Shown here: one piece after another, positions 19,672 through 29,866 of the stretch
Position numbering within the stretch: the first letter of the stretch is position 1
Layout of the letters: every line of letters starts with the position of its first letter
Assembly: GCA_041389885.1 (NCBI GenBank)
Contig: JAWKRB010000020.1
Coordinates: 1-64,000, forward strand
Direction of reading: 5' to 3'
DNA: 64,000 nt
Origin: JAWKRB01 sp041389885
GTDB lineage: Bacteria; Myxococcota_A; Polyangia; Polyangiales; Ga0077539
Program-made: the position numbers and the translations under genes
Notes under the pieces: model-generated
What the model was told of the DNA's origin: nothing
Database searches by the model: none
The model's input: the letters and a program-made list of their open reading frames with translations, nothing else

Positions 19672-22600
19672 TCAACCCGCGTCAACGCCGGTCTCTCGAA
19701 GCACCTGGGCGGCCATGTCGCCCAGCAGAAACAGCGCGAGCTCTCGCGCGGCCGGGCTGCGCGCGAGCAGCTCCTCGCCGTGGGCCACGCCGTGGGCCAG
19801 CGCCAGGTCACGGAACGAGTCGTCGATCGCTCCGGTGACCACCGCCGCCGCGCGACGCGCGGTAGAGCGCGCCGCCCACACCGCGGCGGCGATCTCTTCG
19901 GCCGCGCCGGGCGACGCCGCGATGGGCCGCGCCGACTCGCCGATGCCCTTGCGCACGCGCCGGCTCATCGCCTTCGCCACCGGGCGCTGCATCGCCTCGG
20001 CGCCCCTGGCGCCGCCCGCCAGGGAGAGGTCCGCCGCGAGCATCGCCCCGAGGGACCACCCCACGACCGTCGCCACGGGGGCCGAGGCGAGCGCGCCCAA
20101 CCCCCGCGACACCAGCAGCGCCTGCCGCACCAGCTCGAAGCGATACGCCGCGCTGAGCGGGAGCGTCACGCCGCGCCCCACCACCACCGCCGGGGGGTTG
20201 CCCGGGACCACCGTGACCCTCGACGCGTCGGGACCGCCGAGGTAGAGCTCGAATTCGCCGACGCCCGCGAGCGCGAGCCAGTGCGTCAGCGCCGAGCGCA
20301 TCGCGTGGGCGCCCCGCACGCGCTCGCTGCGCCCGACCTTGAGCGCGTCGGTCGAGGCCCCCGCGAGGCCGGAGAGCTCGGGCATGAGCGCCTCGAGGAG
20401 CGCCGTCGCGCGCCCGCTGTCGGCGGGGTCGCGAAACCGCAGCACGAGCGCGGGGTCTCGGAGCGACGCGCGCCCCGTGGGCTCGGCCACGCGGGGGGGG
20501 CGAAACTCCGCGCCGAGGGCGGCCGCGAGGCGCTCCGCCGCGCGCTGGAGCACGCCGTCACCCCCGAGCCGCGCGGCCTCAGAGACCTTGAGCGCCACCT
20601 GCTTCGCGGGCGCGCCGTCGCGCAGCGACTCGCGCAGGGCCTCGGTGGTGCGCAGGGCGTGACGCGCGCGGTCGTCGGGGTCTGAGAGCGCGCACAGCGT
20701 CTCGAGCACGCCGAGCTCCATCGGGAAGCGCTCGTGAGCCCGGAGCGCCTGCTCGCGCGCCGCGACCGAGTCTCGGAGGCGGTCCCGAAGCAGGTGGGCG
20801 ACGCGGAGCATCGCCGAGGCCCGGGACGCGTCGTCGGCGCTCCGCTCCTCGGCCCGCCGGGCGAAGCGGAGCGCCATCTCCCAGCGCTCCGCGGTCGACG
20901 CCAGGGCGTAGCCCCGCTCGACCAGGGCGTCGTCTCCGCCGCCCTCGGCCAGCAGCGCCTCGACCTGCTCCGCGGCCTTGTCGGGCCGCCCCAGGCGGTT
21001 CGCGAAGAGCTCGATCGCGCCGCTGCGCGCGACCTTGCGCTGCGACGCCGGCGCGTCGGCGCACGCCGAGAGGGACACGAGCGCCTCGGCGGTCTCCGCG
21101 AGGCGCCCCGACGCCGCGTGCACCTCGGCGACCAGCGCCCAGGCCGCGACGTGCCCCGGCTCCTCGGCCACCACCCTCCGCGCGGCCTCGAGGGCGCCCT
21201 CGCGGAGGCCGAGCGCGCGCCGGAGCCTCGCCTGCTCCCAGAGCATCCCCGTGCGCTCGGCGGCGTCTTCGACGTGCGGGATGCGCGACGCCACCAGCGC
21301 CTCCATCGCCGCGGTGTCGCGCCGCGCCTCGAGGATCTCCCGCAGCCGGAGGTACGCCACCGACCGCTCGGGCTGCAGCGCCAGCGCGCCGCGCAGGCAG
21401 CGCTCGGCGCGGCCGAGGTCTTCGAGGGACTCCGCCGCGACCACCCCGGCCTCCTCCAGCGCCGCCGCGGCGCGCGCGGGCGATTTCAACGCCGCCGCGA
21501 GGCGCTCGCAGGCGCCCGCCACCAGCTCCCAGCGGTGCGCGCGGCGCCCGGAGACCCGAAGCACGTCGAGCGCCACCAGGTCGTCAGGGCGCTCGACGAG
21601 GAGGGCCTCGGCGTGCCGCAGCGCGGCGTCGGCGTCGCCCGCGAGCGAGGCCCAGTGCGCGGCGCGGCGCAGCCACGCAGGGCGCGCCGAGGGCTCCGCC
21701 GCGGCGGCCCTGCGGGCGATGGCCTCGGCGTGCTCGCCGGCGCGCTCCAGGGGCGCGCTGAGCTCCGCGAGGGCGAGCATCGAGGGCGTCGCCGCCGGGT
21801 CGGACTGCGCGATCACCCTGGCCTCTCCGGGCCGCCCCTGCGCGCGGAGCGCCGCCGCCGCCGCCGCCCTCAGGGCCGCGGCGCTCTCGGCGTCGCTGCG
21901 CTCGGCCAGGCGCCGGAGCGCCTCGGGCACGTCGTCGCGGCCCTCGCGCTGGATCGCGTCGAGGAGCGCGAGCACCCGCGGCGCGGTGAGCAGGGGCTGC
22001 TCCTCGCGCACGAGCTCCCTCGCGCTGGCGCCCTGCTCCCGCGTCGACGCCGACGACGAGAGCGCGCGGGCGACCTCGAGCTCGACGCCCACGCGCAGGG
22101 GGTCGCCCGAGGGCAGCGCCGCGAGCAGCCGCTGGAGCGCCTCGCCCGTCGACGCCGCGTCGGCGCCCTCGCTCGCCCCGCGCAGCAGCGCCAGGAGCAG
22201 CAGCGCCGCGGGAGACGCCGCGCCCTGCGCGCTCTCGGAGACCGCCGTCGAGACCTCCGCCGCGGCGGCGAGGTCGTGGTCGACAAAGGCCCGCAGCAGG
22301 CTGAGCTCGAGCGCCCCGGCGACGTCCTCGTCGGTGAGGTCTCCCTGGCGCACGGCGGCGTCTTCGATGCGCGCGCGCAGGGCGGCGTCGCCGCGCCACT
22401 TCGTCGAGGCGCGGGCGGCGGCGCGCAGGAGGCCCGAGCCTCCCTCGACCTCCGCGGCGGCCTCGAGCGCCTCGCGCTGCCGCTCCTCGTCGCCCATGCG
22501 CCCGAGCAGCACCGACGCCAGCACCAGCCAGCGGTGCCCCTCGTCGCCCGCGCTGGCCCTGCGCCGCGCGACCTCGAGGACCAGGGCGCCGTCGCGCGCT

Positions 22601-24541
22601 CGCGCTGAGCGGAAGGGCCAGCGCGGCGAGGTAGTCGTCGGACGGGTCTGCCTCGTGGGCGGCGACCGCGACGGACCTGGCCCGCGCCTCGTCGCCCGCG
22701 GCCCAGGCGAAGCGGGCCGCCGCGGCGCGCCACCACGACGCCTCGTCGGCGCCGTCGAGGTCGTCTCGGGACGCCAGGGTCTCGGCCCAGCGCGACGCCG
22801 CGGCGGGTGATCCCGCGGCGGCCCAGAGCGTCGCCGCGGCCTCGGTGGCCCAGCGCGCGCCGCGGGTGGCGGCGACCAGGCGCTCGGCGGTCTCCGCGGC
22901 GCCGCGCAGGTCGGCGAGGTCGTGCCGCAGCGCGTAGAACCGCTCGATGAGCAGCGAGGCGCGCTCGTCGTCGTCCGACGCGTGGGGCAGCAGCGCGTCG
23001 AGGGCGCTCACCCGCGCGCGGTGCAGCGCCGCGGCCTCTTCGACCGACACCGCGGTGGCCGCCGCGCGCGCGAGGAGCATCACCGCCGCGCGGCGGGAGA
23101 CCAGGTCACCCGGGTCCTCGTCGCTGGCCTTGCGAAATCGCGCGAGGGCGCCCTCGACGTCGGCGCGCAGCGCGAGGGAGAACGCCGCCGCCGCGCGGAG
23201 CATCGCCGCGCGCGCCGGCCCCGGCGTCGCCCCCTCGGCCAGCTCGTCGAATTCGCGCACGGCCTCGAAGCCGTCTCCGCTCGCCAGCACCTGCTCGACC
23301 AGCGCGCCTCGCGCGGCGGCGCTGCTCGGGTCGAGGGCGAGGGCCGCGCGGAGCGAGGTGGCGGCCGCGGCGATGTCTCCCCCCAGGGCGGCGCTCTCGG
23401 CGAGGCGAAAGTGAAGCGCCGCGCGCGCCGAGGCGTCGCCGAAGTTCTGCCCGAGGAGCCACTCGGCGTGGCTCGCCGCCGACTCGATCTCGCCCATCTG
23501 GTCGAAGAGCGCCATCGCGGCGAATTGCACCCTCGGGTCCGAGGGCCGGAGGGCCAGCGCGCGCTCCATCGCCGCCTCGGCGCCCGCGGCGTCTCCGAGC
23601 GCGCCGAAGCGCATGCGCGCCGCGCGGCTCCAGAGCTCGACCGACTCCCGCGACGCCTGCTCCGCGCTCAGCAGCCGGCTGACCGAGAACGCCCCGGAGC
23701 CCCCGTGAAACTCGCCGCCCTCGGCGACCTCCTGCGCGAGCGAGGCCCGCGCCTCGAGGGAGAAGATCACGTCCTGGTGGCGACCGTGCTGCTCGCCGAA
23801 GCGCTCGAGCTCGAGCAGCGCGCGCCACCGCCCCAGCGGCAGCGACGCGGCCTCGTGCAGCCGCCTCGCGGCCTCTTCGATCGACGCCGACGTGCCCAGC
23901 TTCGACTGCTCCCACGCGATCTCGATCAGCAGCCGCGAGCGCCGCCCCGGGTCGCGGGTGAGCTCCGCCAGGCGCTCGACGGAGCGCAGCATCGCCGCGC
24001 TGTCGCCGGCGCGGAGGGCCATGCGCTCGAGGTTGATCCACGCCACGCGGTGGTTCGGGTCGACGGCCACCGCCGCCTCGTACGACTGCCGCGCCTGCTC
24101 GGGGTCGCCCAGGGCGTCCTCGTGGAGCTCCCCCCGGAGCACCATGGCGTCGCCGCGGTCGCGGGGCGTGGGCGCGGCCTTCACGAGCGTGTCGTACAGC
24201 TTCGAGAGGTTCGCCGTGCTCTTGCGCCGGGTGTAGAGCCGAATGAGGGAGTCGAGGGGCGCGCGAAACGCGGGGCGCGTGTTGAACGCCGAGAGGTAGC
24301 CCCGGGCCGCGGCGGGCTCGTCGCCGCGCACGCGCTCGTCGATCTCGGCCACCTCGTGCTGCAGAACCGCCTTGAGCTCGCGGGTGTCGGCCACCTTCAG
24401 CTCGTCGGCGAGCACCGCCGAGATCTCCTGCATTCGCGCGATCAGCGCGTCGGGGATCGGGAACACCGACCGCGTCGGCGCCGGCGCGCGCTGCGAGAGT
24501 TCGGAGGCCGACGGAGCACTTGGGTTCTGCGTGGACGACAT
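19672..24541 (-). CDS. Giant TPR protein (first of a tandem pair)
   Basis: About 1,620 residues from the ATG at 24541 (MSSTQNPSAPSASELSQ), with GAGG-type ribosome-binding sequence just upstream. The long open frame extends further upstream but overlaps the cheA gene on the same strand and is not coding there. The protein is an alpha-helical repeat array (for example YEAAVAVDPNHRVAWINLERMAL and MERALALRPSDPRVQFAAMALF, TPR-like) with a C-terminal globular region (WLALAGVGEFELYLGGPDASRV). That region looks like the corresponding region of the next gene. One frame change near 22600 (YLAALAL to DGALVLEVARRRAS) suggests a single missing base. The gene follows cheA by 83 bases. Function unknown; TPR arrays of this size usually scaffold protein complexes. 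Confidence 0.75.
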
Positions 24542-24624
24542 GCGCCTCGATTTCGTCGGGGGAGGAGCGCAGCAGGATAGTCCAACGCCCGCGACGGGGG
24601 CTAGATCCGTGTTCTCGCGCCGGC

Positions 24625-26658
24625 TCAGGGCGGCAGGCGGTCGGGGTCCATCACCAGCACGACGCGCCCCGCGCCGTCGATGGCCGCCCCCCGCCAGGGC
24701 CCCCGGTCGAGGGGCCGCGGCAGCGGGCGCACCACGAGCTCGACGGGCGGGAGCGTCTCGGGCGCCGCCACCCATCGCGGCCCCGCGGCGGTTCGGAGGT
24801 GCAGCGCCACGCCCTCGCTCCCCCGCTCGTCGCCCAGGAGCGCCGCGAGGGACATCGCGCCCGGCGTGTCGGCCGCCCGCTGCACCCGCAGCACGCGCGC
24901 CAGGGGCACCATCACGTAGCGCCGGTGCAGGCGCACCGGGAGCAGCCGCTGGGCGATGGGGCGCGCCTCGACCTCGACCTCGAAGCGGCTGCCGACGCCC
25001 CGCTGGGTGCTCGCGCGCACGACCCCTCCGAGCTGCCGCACCGACTCGCGCACGAGGTCCAGCCCCACCCCGCGGCCGGCCTCGGGGGCGGCCCAGAGCC
25101 GCGTCGAGACCCCGGGGATGAACAGCGTCTCGAGCACCTCTTGCGGCGTCGCCCTCGCGCCCCGCGGGAGGTGCCCGAGCTGCTCGGCGCGGTCGCGCAC
25201 GGCGTCGAGGTCGATGCCCGCGCCGTCGTCTTCGACCGCGAAGTACACCGCGTCGCCCTCGGCGCGCGCCTCGAGGCGGAGCGCCGCCGTGGCGGGCTTG
25301 GAGCGCGCGAGCCGCGTCGCGGGCCGCTCGACGCCGTGGGCGACGGCGTTGCGCACGAGCTGCGAGAGCACGTCGACCAGGGGCTCGGCGAGCGCCCGGT
25401 CCACCGCGACCTCGTCGCCGCGGCGGAGCACGCGCACCAGGCGGTCGCCCGCCGCGCTGAGCTGCGCCGCGGGCGCGACGCGGTCGAAGATCCACCCCGC
25501 GTTGACCTCGCCGGCGCCGCGCAGCAGCTCCCTCGCGCGCTCCGACGACCTCCCCAGCGCGTCGCCGTGGCGCCTCGCCCGCGACACCGCGGTGTCGATG
25601 CGGGCCGACGCGTCCCTCAGCCCGTCGCCCACCCGGCGCAGCGACGCGATGACCTCGGCGGGCACCCCCCAGGGGCGCGCGGGGCCGATGCGTCGCAGGG
25701 CGTCGTCGACGTCCTGTCCGCGCTGCGCGAGCGCGCGGGAGAGCTCGTGGAGCACCTCGGCCCCCTGGTCCACCCGCGAGCGCACGAAGGCCACCTCGCC
25801 CACGGCCTCGGAGAGCTGCGCGACGGTGCGCATCGCGACGCGCACGTGCTCGTCGACGCGCAGGCCCTCGGCGGAGCTCCGAGGCGCCGCGCTGGCCGTC
25901 ACCTTGCCCGGGACGTCCCTCGCGCGGAGCAGCCCCGCGGCGCGCAGGCCGTCGACCATCGGGCCCGCGGCAGACTCTCCCCCGTCGGGGTTCCCGACGG
26001 CCACGGCGAGCTGGGCCCGCGCGCGCTCCAGGGCCGCGAAGGCCGCGTCGAGGTTCGTGCCCGAGCGCGCGCTCACGGCCTGCACCGCCCCCTCCAGGGC
26101 GTGCGCCGCGCGCGAGATCCCCGGCGCCCCCGCCATGGCCGACGCGCCCTTGAGCGCGTGCAGCAGGCGCAGCGAGGCGTCCAGCGAGCGCTTCACCTCC
26201 GCGCGGTCGGCGGCGCCCCGCGCGAGGGCGAACTCGTCGCGCAGCGCGTCGAGGCGGCTGTGCGCGTCGGAGAGGAAATACCCGTACAGCTCCGCGCCCT
26301 CGCTCGGGTCGATCGCGGTCGGCGGGGACGACGGGCGGAGCGTGTCACCGGCCGCCTCGGGGGGCAGGAGCGCGCCGAGGCCCTTCGCGTCCACCCCGAG
26401 GTCAAGCAGCCGGCGCTCGAGCGCGCCGACGCCCCGGCGCGCCGCGTCGCCGTCCCTGCCCCGCAGGGCGTCTTCGAGGTCGGCGACCTCCTCGGCGAGG
26501 GCGTCGAGGCCCATCATCGACGCCGCGCCGCGAATGGAGTGCATCGCGCCGCGCCACGCCGCCGCGCTCGCGCCGGGCGACGACAGCGCCGCGACGTGGC
26601 GGGTCATCTCCTCGCGAAAGACCTCCCACAGCTCGGGATCCTCGAGCGGCGCCCCCAC
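24625..26658 (-). CDS. CheA-type histidine kinase with two HPt domains
   Basis: A 677-residue chemosensory kinase. HPt1 has the phosphoacceptor His40 in MHSIRGAASMMG, and HPt2 has His167 in LHALKGASAMAG. A linker and helical dimerisation region (about 260-390) precede the HATPase domain: N-box LVRNAVAHGVE (Asn437), G1 DDGAGID (about 477-483) and G2 GRGVGLD (528-534). A CheW-like domain occupies the last 110 residues. No CheY-binding P2 domain is evident. The GTG start at 26658 follows GGAGG and lies four bases after the MCP-like gene. It should autophosphorylate on HPt histidines under control of the MCP-like/CheW-like pair and pass phosphate to the receiver at 27888-29243, a partnership inferred from gene order. 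Confidence 0.9.
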   Translation of the reverse strand: MGAPLEDPELWEVFREEMTRHVAALSSPGASAAAWRGAMHSIRGAASMMGLDALAEEVADLEDALRGRDGDAARRGVGALERRLLDLGVDAKGLGALLPPEAAGDTLRPSSPPTAIDPSEGAELYGYFLSDAHSRLDALRDEFALARGAADRAEVKRSLDASLRLLHALKGASAMAGAPGISRAAHALEGAVQAVSARSGTNLDAAFAALERARAQLAVAVGNPDGGESAAGPMVDGLRAAGLLRARDVPGKVTASAAPRSSAEGLRVDEHVRVAMRTVAQLSEAVGEVAFVRSRVDQGAEVLHELSRALAQRGQDVDDALRRIGPARPWGVPAEVIASLRRVGDGLRDASARIDTAVSRARRHGDALGRSSERARELLRGAGEVNAGWIFDRVAPAAQLSAAGDRLVRVLRRGDEVAVDRALAEPLVDVLSQLVRNAVAHGVERPATRLARSKPATAALRLEARAEGDAVYFAVEDDGAGIDLDAVRDRAEQLGHLPRGARATPQEVLETLFIPGVSTRLWAAPEAGRGVGLDLVRESVRQLGGVVRASTQRGVGSRFEVEVEARPIAQRLLPVRLHRRYVMVPLARVLRVQRAADTPGAMSLAALLGDERGSEGVALHLRTAAGPRWVAAPETLPPVELVVRPLPRPLDRGPWRGAAIDGAGRVVLVMDPDRLPP

Positions 26659-26662
26659 GGCG

Positions 26663-27541
26663 CTACCCTCCGCCGAGGGACGCGAGCTCCCGAATCGCCC
26701 GCTCGACGGCCTCCCGCGCCGCGCTGCCCTCGGCCTCCTCGCCCACCCGCGCCCGCACCGCCCGGAGCTCCGCCGCGAGGCGGCCCGCGGAGTCGGTCAC
26801 CGAGGCCACGAGCGCCTCGGTCTCGTCGTCGAGCATCGAGATGTCGCTCAGCGCCGCGCGCAGCGCCGAGGCCGAGGACTTCGCGCTCTCCACCGCGGCC
26901 GAGGCGCGGCCGACCTCCTGCGCGAGCCCCTGCGCGCTCGTCCTGGCCTCTTCGAGGCGCGACTGCGTGGCGGCCAGGGCCTTGCCCACGCCCGACGCCC
27001 CGGAGGACAGCGCCTCGGCGGTCACCCCCACCCGCTGAGCGGTGCGTCGGATCTCTTCACCCAGAGAGATCAGCGCGCGCGCCGCCTCGGTGCCGCCGCG
27101 CATCCCCTCGATGCCGGTGTTGAGCGAGAGCACCGCGATGCGCTCGGCGTTCGCGGCGACCTCCGCCGCCCAGGGCGCGAGCTCCTCCGCCCGCGCCGAC
27201 GCGCGCTGGGTCTCCTCCACGGCCCGGTCGAGGGACACGCGCTGCCGCGCCGCCGCGTCGGCGAGGTCGCGGCAGGCGACGTCGACGCCGATCAGCACGG
27301 CGGTCGCGTCGCGGTGCGCCCCGCGCGCGCCCCGCACGATCTCGCGCAGCTTGCCCTGCAGCGCCTCGAGCGCCGCGCGGAGCTCGGGGTCGCGGGCCTC
27401 GCCGAGGGCGGCGAGGGTGAGGTCGCCGCGCGCCATCGCCCGCAGCGCCGCCGCGGTCGACGACGCCAGGGCCCGGGCCCCCTGCCCCACGACGAGCGCC
27501 CTGGCGAGGCGAGCCCGCGTCATCGATCTCCGCGCCGTCAC
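26663..27541 (-). CDS. Soluble MCP-like chemoreceptor signalling protein
   Basis: A 292-residue protein, start GTG at 27541, overlapping the upstream stop by four bases (GTGA). It has no transmembrane or ligand-binding domain. A HAMP-like piece (ALRAMARGDLTL) leads into long coiled-coil helices with the hairpin tip IAVLSLNTGIEGMRGGTEAAR. This matches the MCP core (LLALNAAIEAARAGE in classical receptors) but is degenerate. The second half of the hairpin continues with heptad pattern to the end. It is likely the receptor or array component for the adjacent CheA and CheW-like proteins. No Gln/Glu methylation motifs stand out and no cheR or cheB lies in the window, so it may lack adaptation. Confidence 0.8.
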   Translation of the reverse strand: MTARRSMTRARLARALVVGQGARALASSTAAALRAMARGDLTLAALGEARDPELRAALEALQGKLREIVRGARGAHRDATAVLIGVDVACRDLADAAARQRVSLDRAVEETQRASARAEELAPWAAEVAANAERIAVLSLNTGIEGMRGGTEAARALISLGEEIRRTAQRVGVTAEALSSGASGVGKALAATQSRLEEARTSAQGLAQEVGRASAAVESAKSSASALRAALSDISMLDDETEALVASVTDSAGRLAAELRAVRARVGEEAEGSAAREAVERAIRELASLGGG

Positions 27542-27891
27542 AGAACCTCCACCGCGCCCTGGCGCGCGACCGCGACGAGCGCACGAACCTCATCGAGGGC
27601 GACGCGCGACGCGGCCGCGCGGGCCTCGACGCCCAGCACCGCCTCGAGCTCCACCGCCACCAGCTCCCCCCGCGCCTCGAGGACCACCGCCACCCGCCCC
27701 GCGCGCTCCGGCGCGAGGCTCACAAGCGGCACGACCCGCTCGCGCCACGCGAAGAGCCCCCGCAGCGACGGCGCGCCCTCGGGGAATTCGGTCACGGTCG
27801 GCGCGAGGAGCACGCCCCGCACCTCCGCCGCGTCGAATTCGACCACCCTGTCGCCGACCCTCCCTCGGAGCGTCGCGCACAGCTCGGTCAC
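27538..27891 (-). CDS. CheW-like adaptor protein
   Basis: About 117 residues, shorter than the usual 150. The start is GTG at 27891, overlapping the receiver gene's TGA in a GTGA. Longer in-frame starts exist but would overlap the upstream gene extensively. The core reads VVEFDAAEVRGVLLAPTVTEFPEGAPSLRGLFAWRERVVPLVSL, the standard CheW pattern, in which the protein couples receptor to kinase (P..p..i.G....RG..vPvidL). Its own stop overlaps the start of the MCP-like gene. Some CheW surface strands are missing at the N-terminus, so it may be a minimal version. Confidence 0.8.
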   Translation of the reverse strand: MTELCATLRGRVGDRVVEFDAAEVRGVLLAPTVTEFPEGAPSLRGLFAWRERVVPLVSLAPERAGRVAVVLEARGELVAVELEAVLGVEARAAASRVALDEVRALVAVARQGAVEVL

Positions 27892-29243
27892 GCCGCCACC
27901 GCCAGCGCGTTCGCGCGCAGGAGCCTGCAGAGCGCCTCGCAGAGCTCGAAGGGGCGCATCGCGAGGGCCCGGCTCAGCGCGCGCACGCTCCGCGCGCCGT
28001 CGACGGCCTCGAGCACGGCGCGCGCCTCGGGGTCGGCGCGGAGGTCGGCCACGGCGGTGCGCTCGAGCACCATGTCGTCGCTCGGGATGAGCTCCCGCAT
28101 CTGCCGCCACTCGTCCTGCCGCCGCATGGCCTCCATCACCACGGCGTCGCTCGCGACGCCCAGCCGCGCGCGCTGCGCGGGCACCAGCGAGGCGCCCACG
28201 TCGAAGCGAAAGCGCCCCTCGGTCCAGCCCAGGCACTCGTAGGCGAGCTCGCGGCTCTGCCGGTCGAGGGCCTCGGCGACCCGCTCCGCCGACGCGACGC
28301 CCTCGCGCTGCAGCGCCTCCCCGAGGAGCTCCCCGGCGGCGCGCGGCGCCGACGCGACCCTCTCCACGTCCTCGCGTCGACCGCCGGCCACGACGACGAA
28401 CTCGCCGAGGCGCATCCCGTCGTCGAACCCGCCGCCGACGCAGCCGTCGATGCGCCCCCGGCGGATGCCGAGGGCCACGCTGCGCGCCCTCGCGACGCCC
28501 AGGCGCTCGACGCGCAGCACGCCGGTCTGCTTCTGCAGCGCGAGGAGCTGGAGCACCTCGCCCAGGCCCACCTGCTCGACGCGCCCCTCGAGCGCCGCGC
28601 GGGGACCCGCGAGGTCTTCGACGGCGGCGACGAGCTCATGGGTGACCTTGCCGGTGAGCTCAGCCGCGAGGGCGCGCGCGAGCGCCTCGGGGGCCGCGCG
28701 GAGCCCGATCGACTCGAGCACCGGCAGCAGCGCGCGGGCGGCGGCCTCCCCGGGCTGCGCGGGCGCCCGCTGCGCGCCGGTCACCCGCCGCGACACCAGC
28801 GGAACCGGCTGCACCGCGGAGCGCGGGCCCGACCCCGCGACGTCGTCGTCGAGGTCTTCTTCGGGCTCGGCGAGCCGCCCGCTGCGCGCGAGCGCCGACT
28901 CGACCACGGCGACGAGCGTCGAGGGCGTGAAGGGCTTGGTGATCCACGCCGCGGCGCCGGTGCTCGTGACGAAGCGCTCGGCGATGGACTCGGCGCGCGC
29001 CGACATCAGCACGATGGGCAGCGCCTGGAGCGACGAGATCGACCGCACCGCCTGGGCGAACTGAAACCCGTTCAGCCGGGGCATCACGAAATCGACGAGC
29101 ACGAGGTCGAAGGGCTCACGCTGCACGCGGTCGAGCGCGTCGGCGCCGTCGGGCGACGTCGCCACGGAGTATCCGACCTCCTTCAGGATCGTGCTGACGA
29201 TCCTTCGAATGGTCGCGCTGTCATCGACGACGAGCACCCGCAC
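27888..29243 (-). CDS. Response regulator with C-terminal DUF4388 domain
   Basis: A 451-residue protein, start GTG at 29243 after a GGAGG. The receiver domain (1-120) has acidic pocket VDDS, phosphoacceptor Asp51 in LVDFVMPRLNG, Ser in LMSA and Lys in ITKPF. After a Pro-rich linker comes the DUF4388 domain, which family knowledge places in many myxobacterial regulators (GRVEQVGLGEVLQLLALQKQTGVLRV). A further helical region with repeated 'FRFDVGASLVP' type sequence follows. There is no DNA-binding domain, so the output is probably protein-protein interaction. It is the first gene of the chemosensory operon. Confidence 0.88.
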   Translation of the reverse strand: MRVLVVDDSATIRRIVSTILKEVGYSVATSPDGADALDRVQREPFDLVLVDFVMPRLNGFQFAQAVRSISSLQALPIVLMSARAESIAERFVTSTGAAAWITKPFTPSTLVAVVESALARSGRLAEPEEDLDDDVAGSGPRSAVQPVPLVSRRVTGAQRAPAQPGEAAARALLPVLESIGLRAAPEALARALAAELTGKVTHELVAAVEDLAGPRAALEGRVEQVGLGEVLQLLALQKQTGVLRVERLGVARARSVALGIRRGRIDGCVGGGFDDGMRLGEFVVVAGGRREDVERVASAPRAAGELLGEALQREGVASAERVAEALDRQSRELAYECLGWTEGRFRFDVGASLVPAQRARLGVASDAVVMEAMRRQDEWRQMRELIPSDDMVLERTAVADLRADPEARAVLEAVDGARSVRALSRALAMRPFELCEALCRLLRANALAVAA

Positions 29244-29332
29244 GTTCAGTCCTCCAAGCGCCTGCGTCGGTATCGCGGCGCACCGCCACGGTCAAGCGCG
29301 CTCGCCGGTCGATCGCCGCGGGCGCGGGGGGC

Positions 29333-29866
29333 TCACGGCGCGTCGGCGAGGGTGACGTAGCGGCTCTGCACGAGCCCCGACGCGAAGGCGCGGGTCTCGA
29401 CGTGGCGGAGCTTGAGTTCCCCGGCGCGCGGGTGAAACAGGGGAATTCCCTCGCCCAGGAGCACCGGGACGCGGGTGATGACCAGCTCGTCGACGAGCCC
29501 CGCGGCGAGAAAGCCGTGAATCGTGAGCCCGCCGTCGAGGTAGACCCGGCGCAGGCCCCTGGCGGCGAGGGCGGCGAGCACCTCGGCGGGCGTCCCCGCC
29601 ACGGCCTCCGCCCGTCCCGCGAGGCGCTCTGGGATCGAGACCCCCGCGCGGCTCATCACGAACACCGGCTTCTCGTAGGGCCACTCACCGAAGCCGAGCA
29701 CGGTCTCGAAGGTCTTGCGCCCCATGACCAGGGCGTCGACCGAGGCCATGAACGCGGCGTAGCCGTAGTCTTCGCTCCCCTCGGGCGGGGGAAGCCAGTC
29801 GAGCCCGCCGTCCGCTCGGGCGATGAAGCCGTCGACGCTCGCGGCGATGTACACCGCCGCGCTCAC
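29333..29866 (-). CDS. RibD C-terminal/dihydrofolate-reductase-like reductase
   Basis: A 177-residue protein beginning at GTG 29866 (MSAAVYIAASVDGFIA) and overlapping the stop of the upstream gene by a GTGA. ASVDGFIARADGG, VMGRKTFETVL, PVFVMSRAG and GGLTIHGFL are the standard motifs of the RibD_C/DHFR-like family (YyaP/YwjB type). These use NADPH, but the substrate is unknown. The longer in-frame extension to 30460 is not coding because it overlaps the other gene. Confidence 0.9.
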   Translation of the reverse strand: MSAAVYIAASVDGFIARADGGLDWLPPPEGSEDYGYAAFMASVDALVMGRKTFETVLGFGEWPYEKPVFVMSRAGVSIPERLAGRAEAVAGTPAEVLAALAARGLRRVYLDGGLTIHGFLAAGLVDELVITRVPVLLGEGIPLFHPRAGELKLRHVETRAFASGLVQSRYVTLADAP

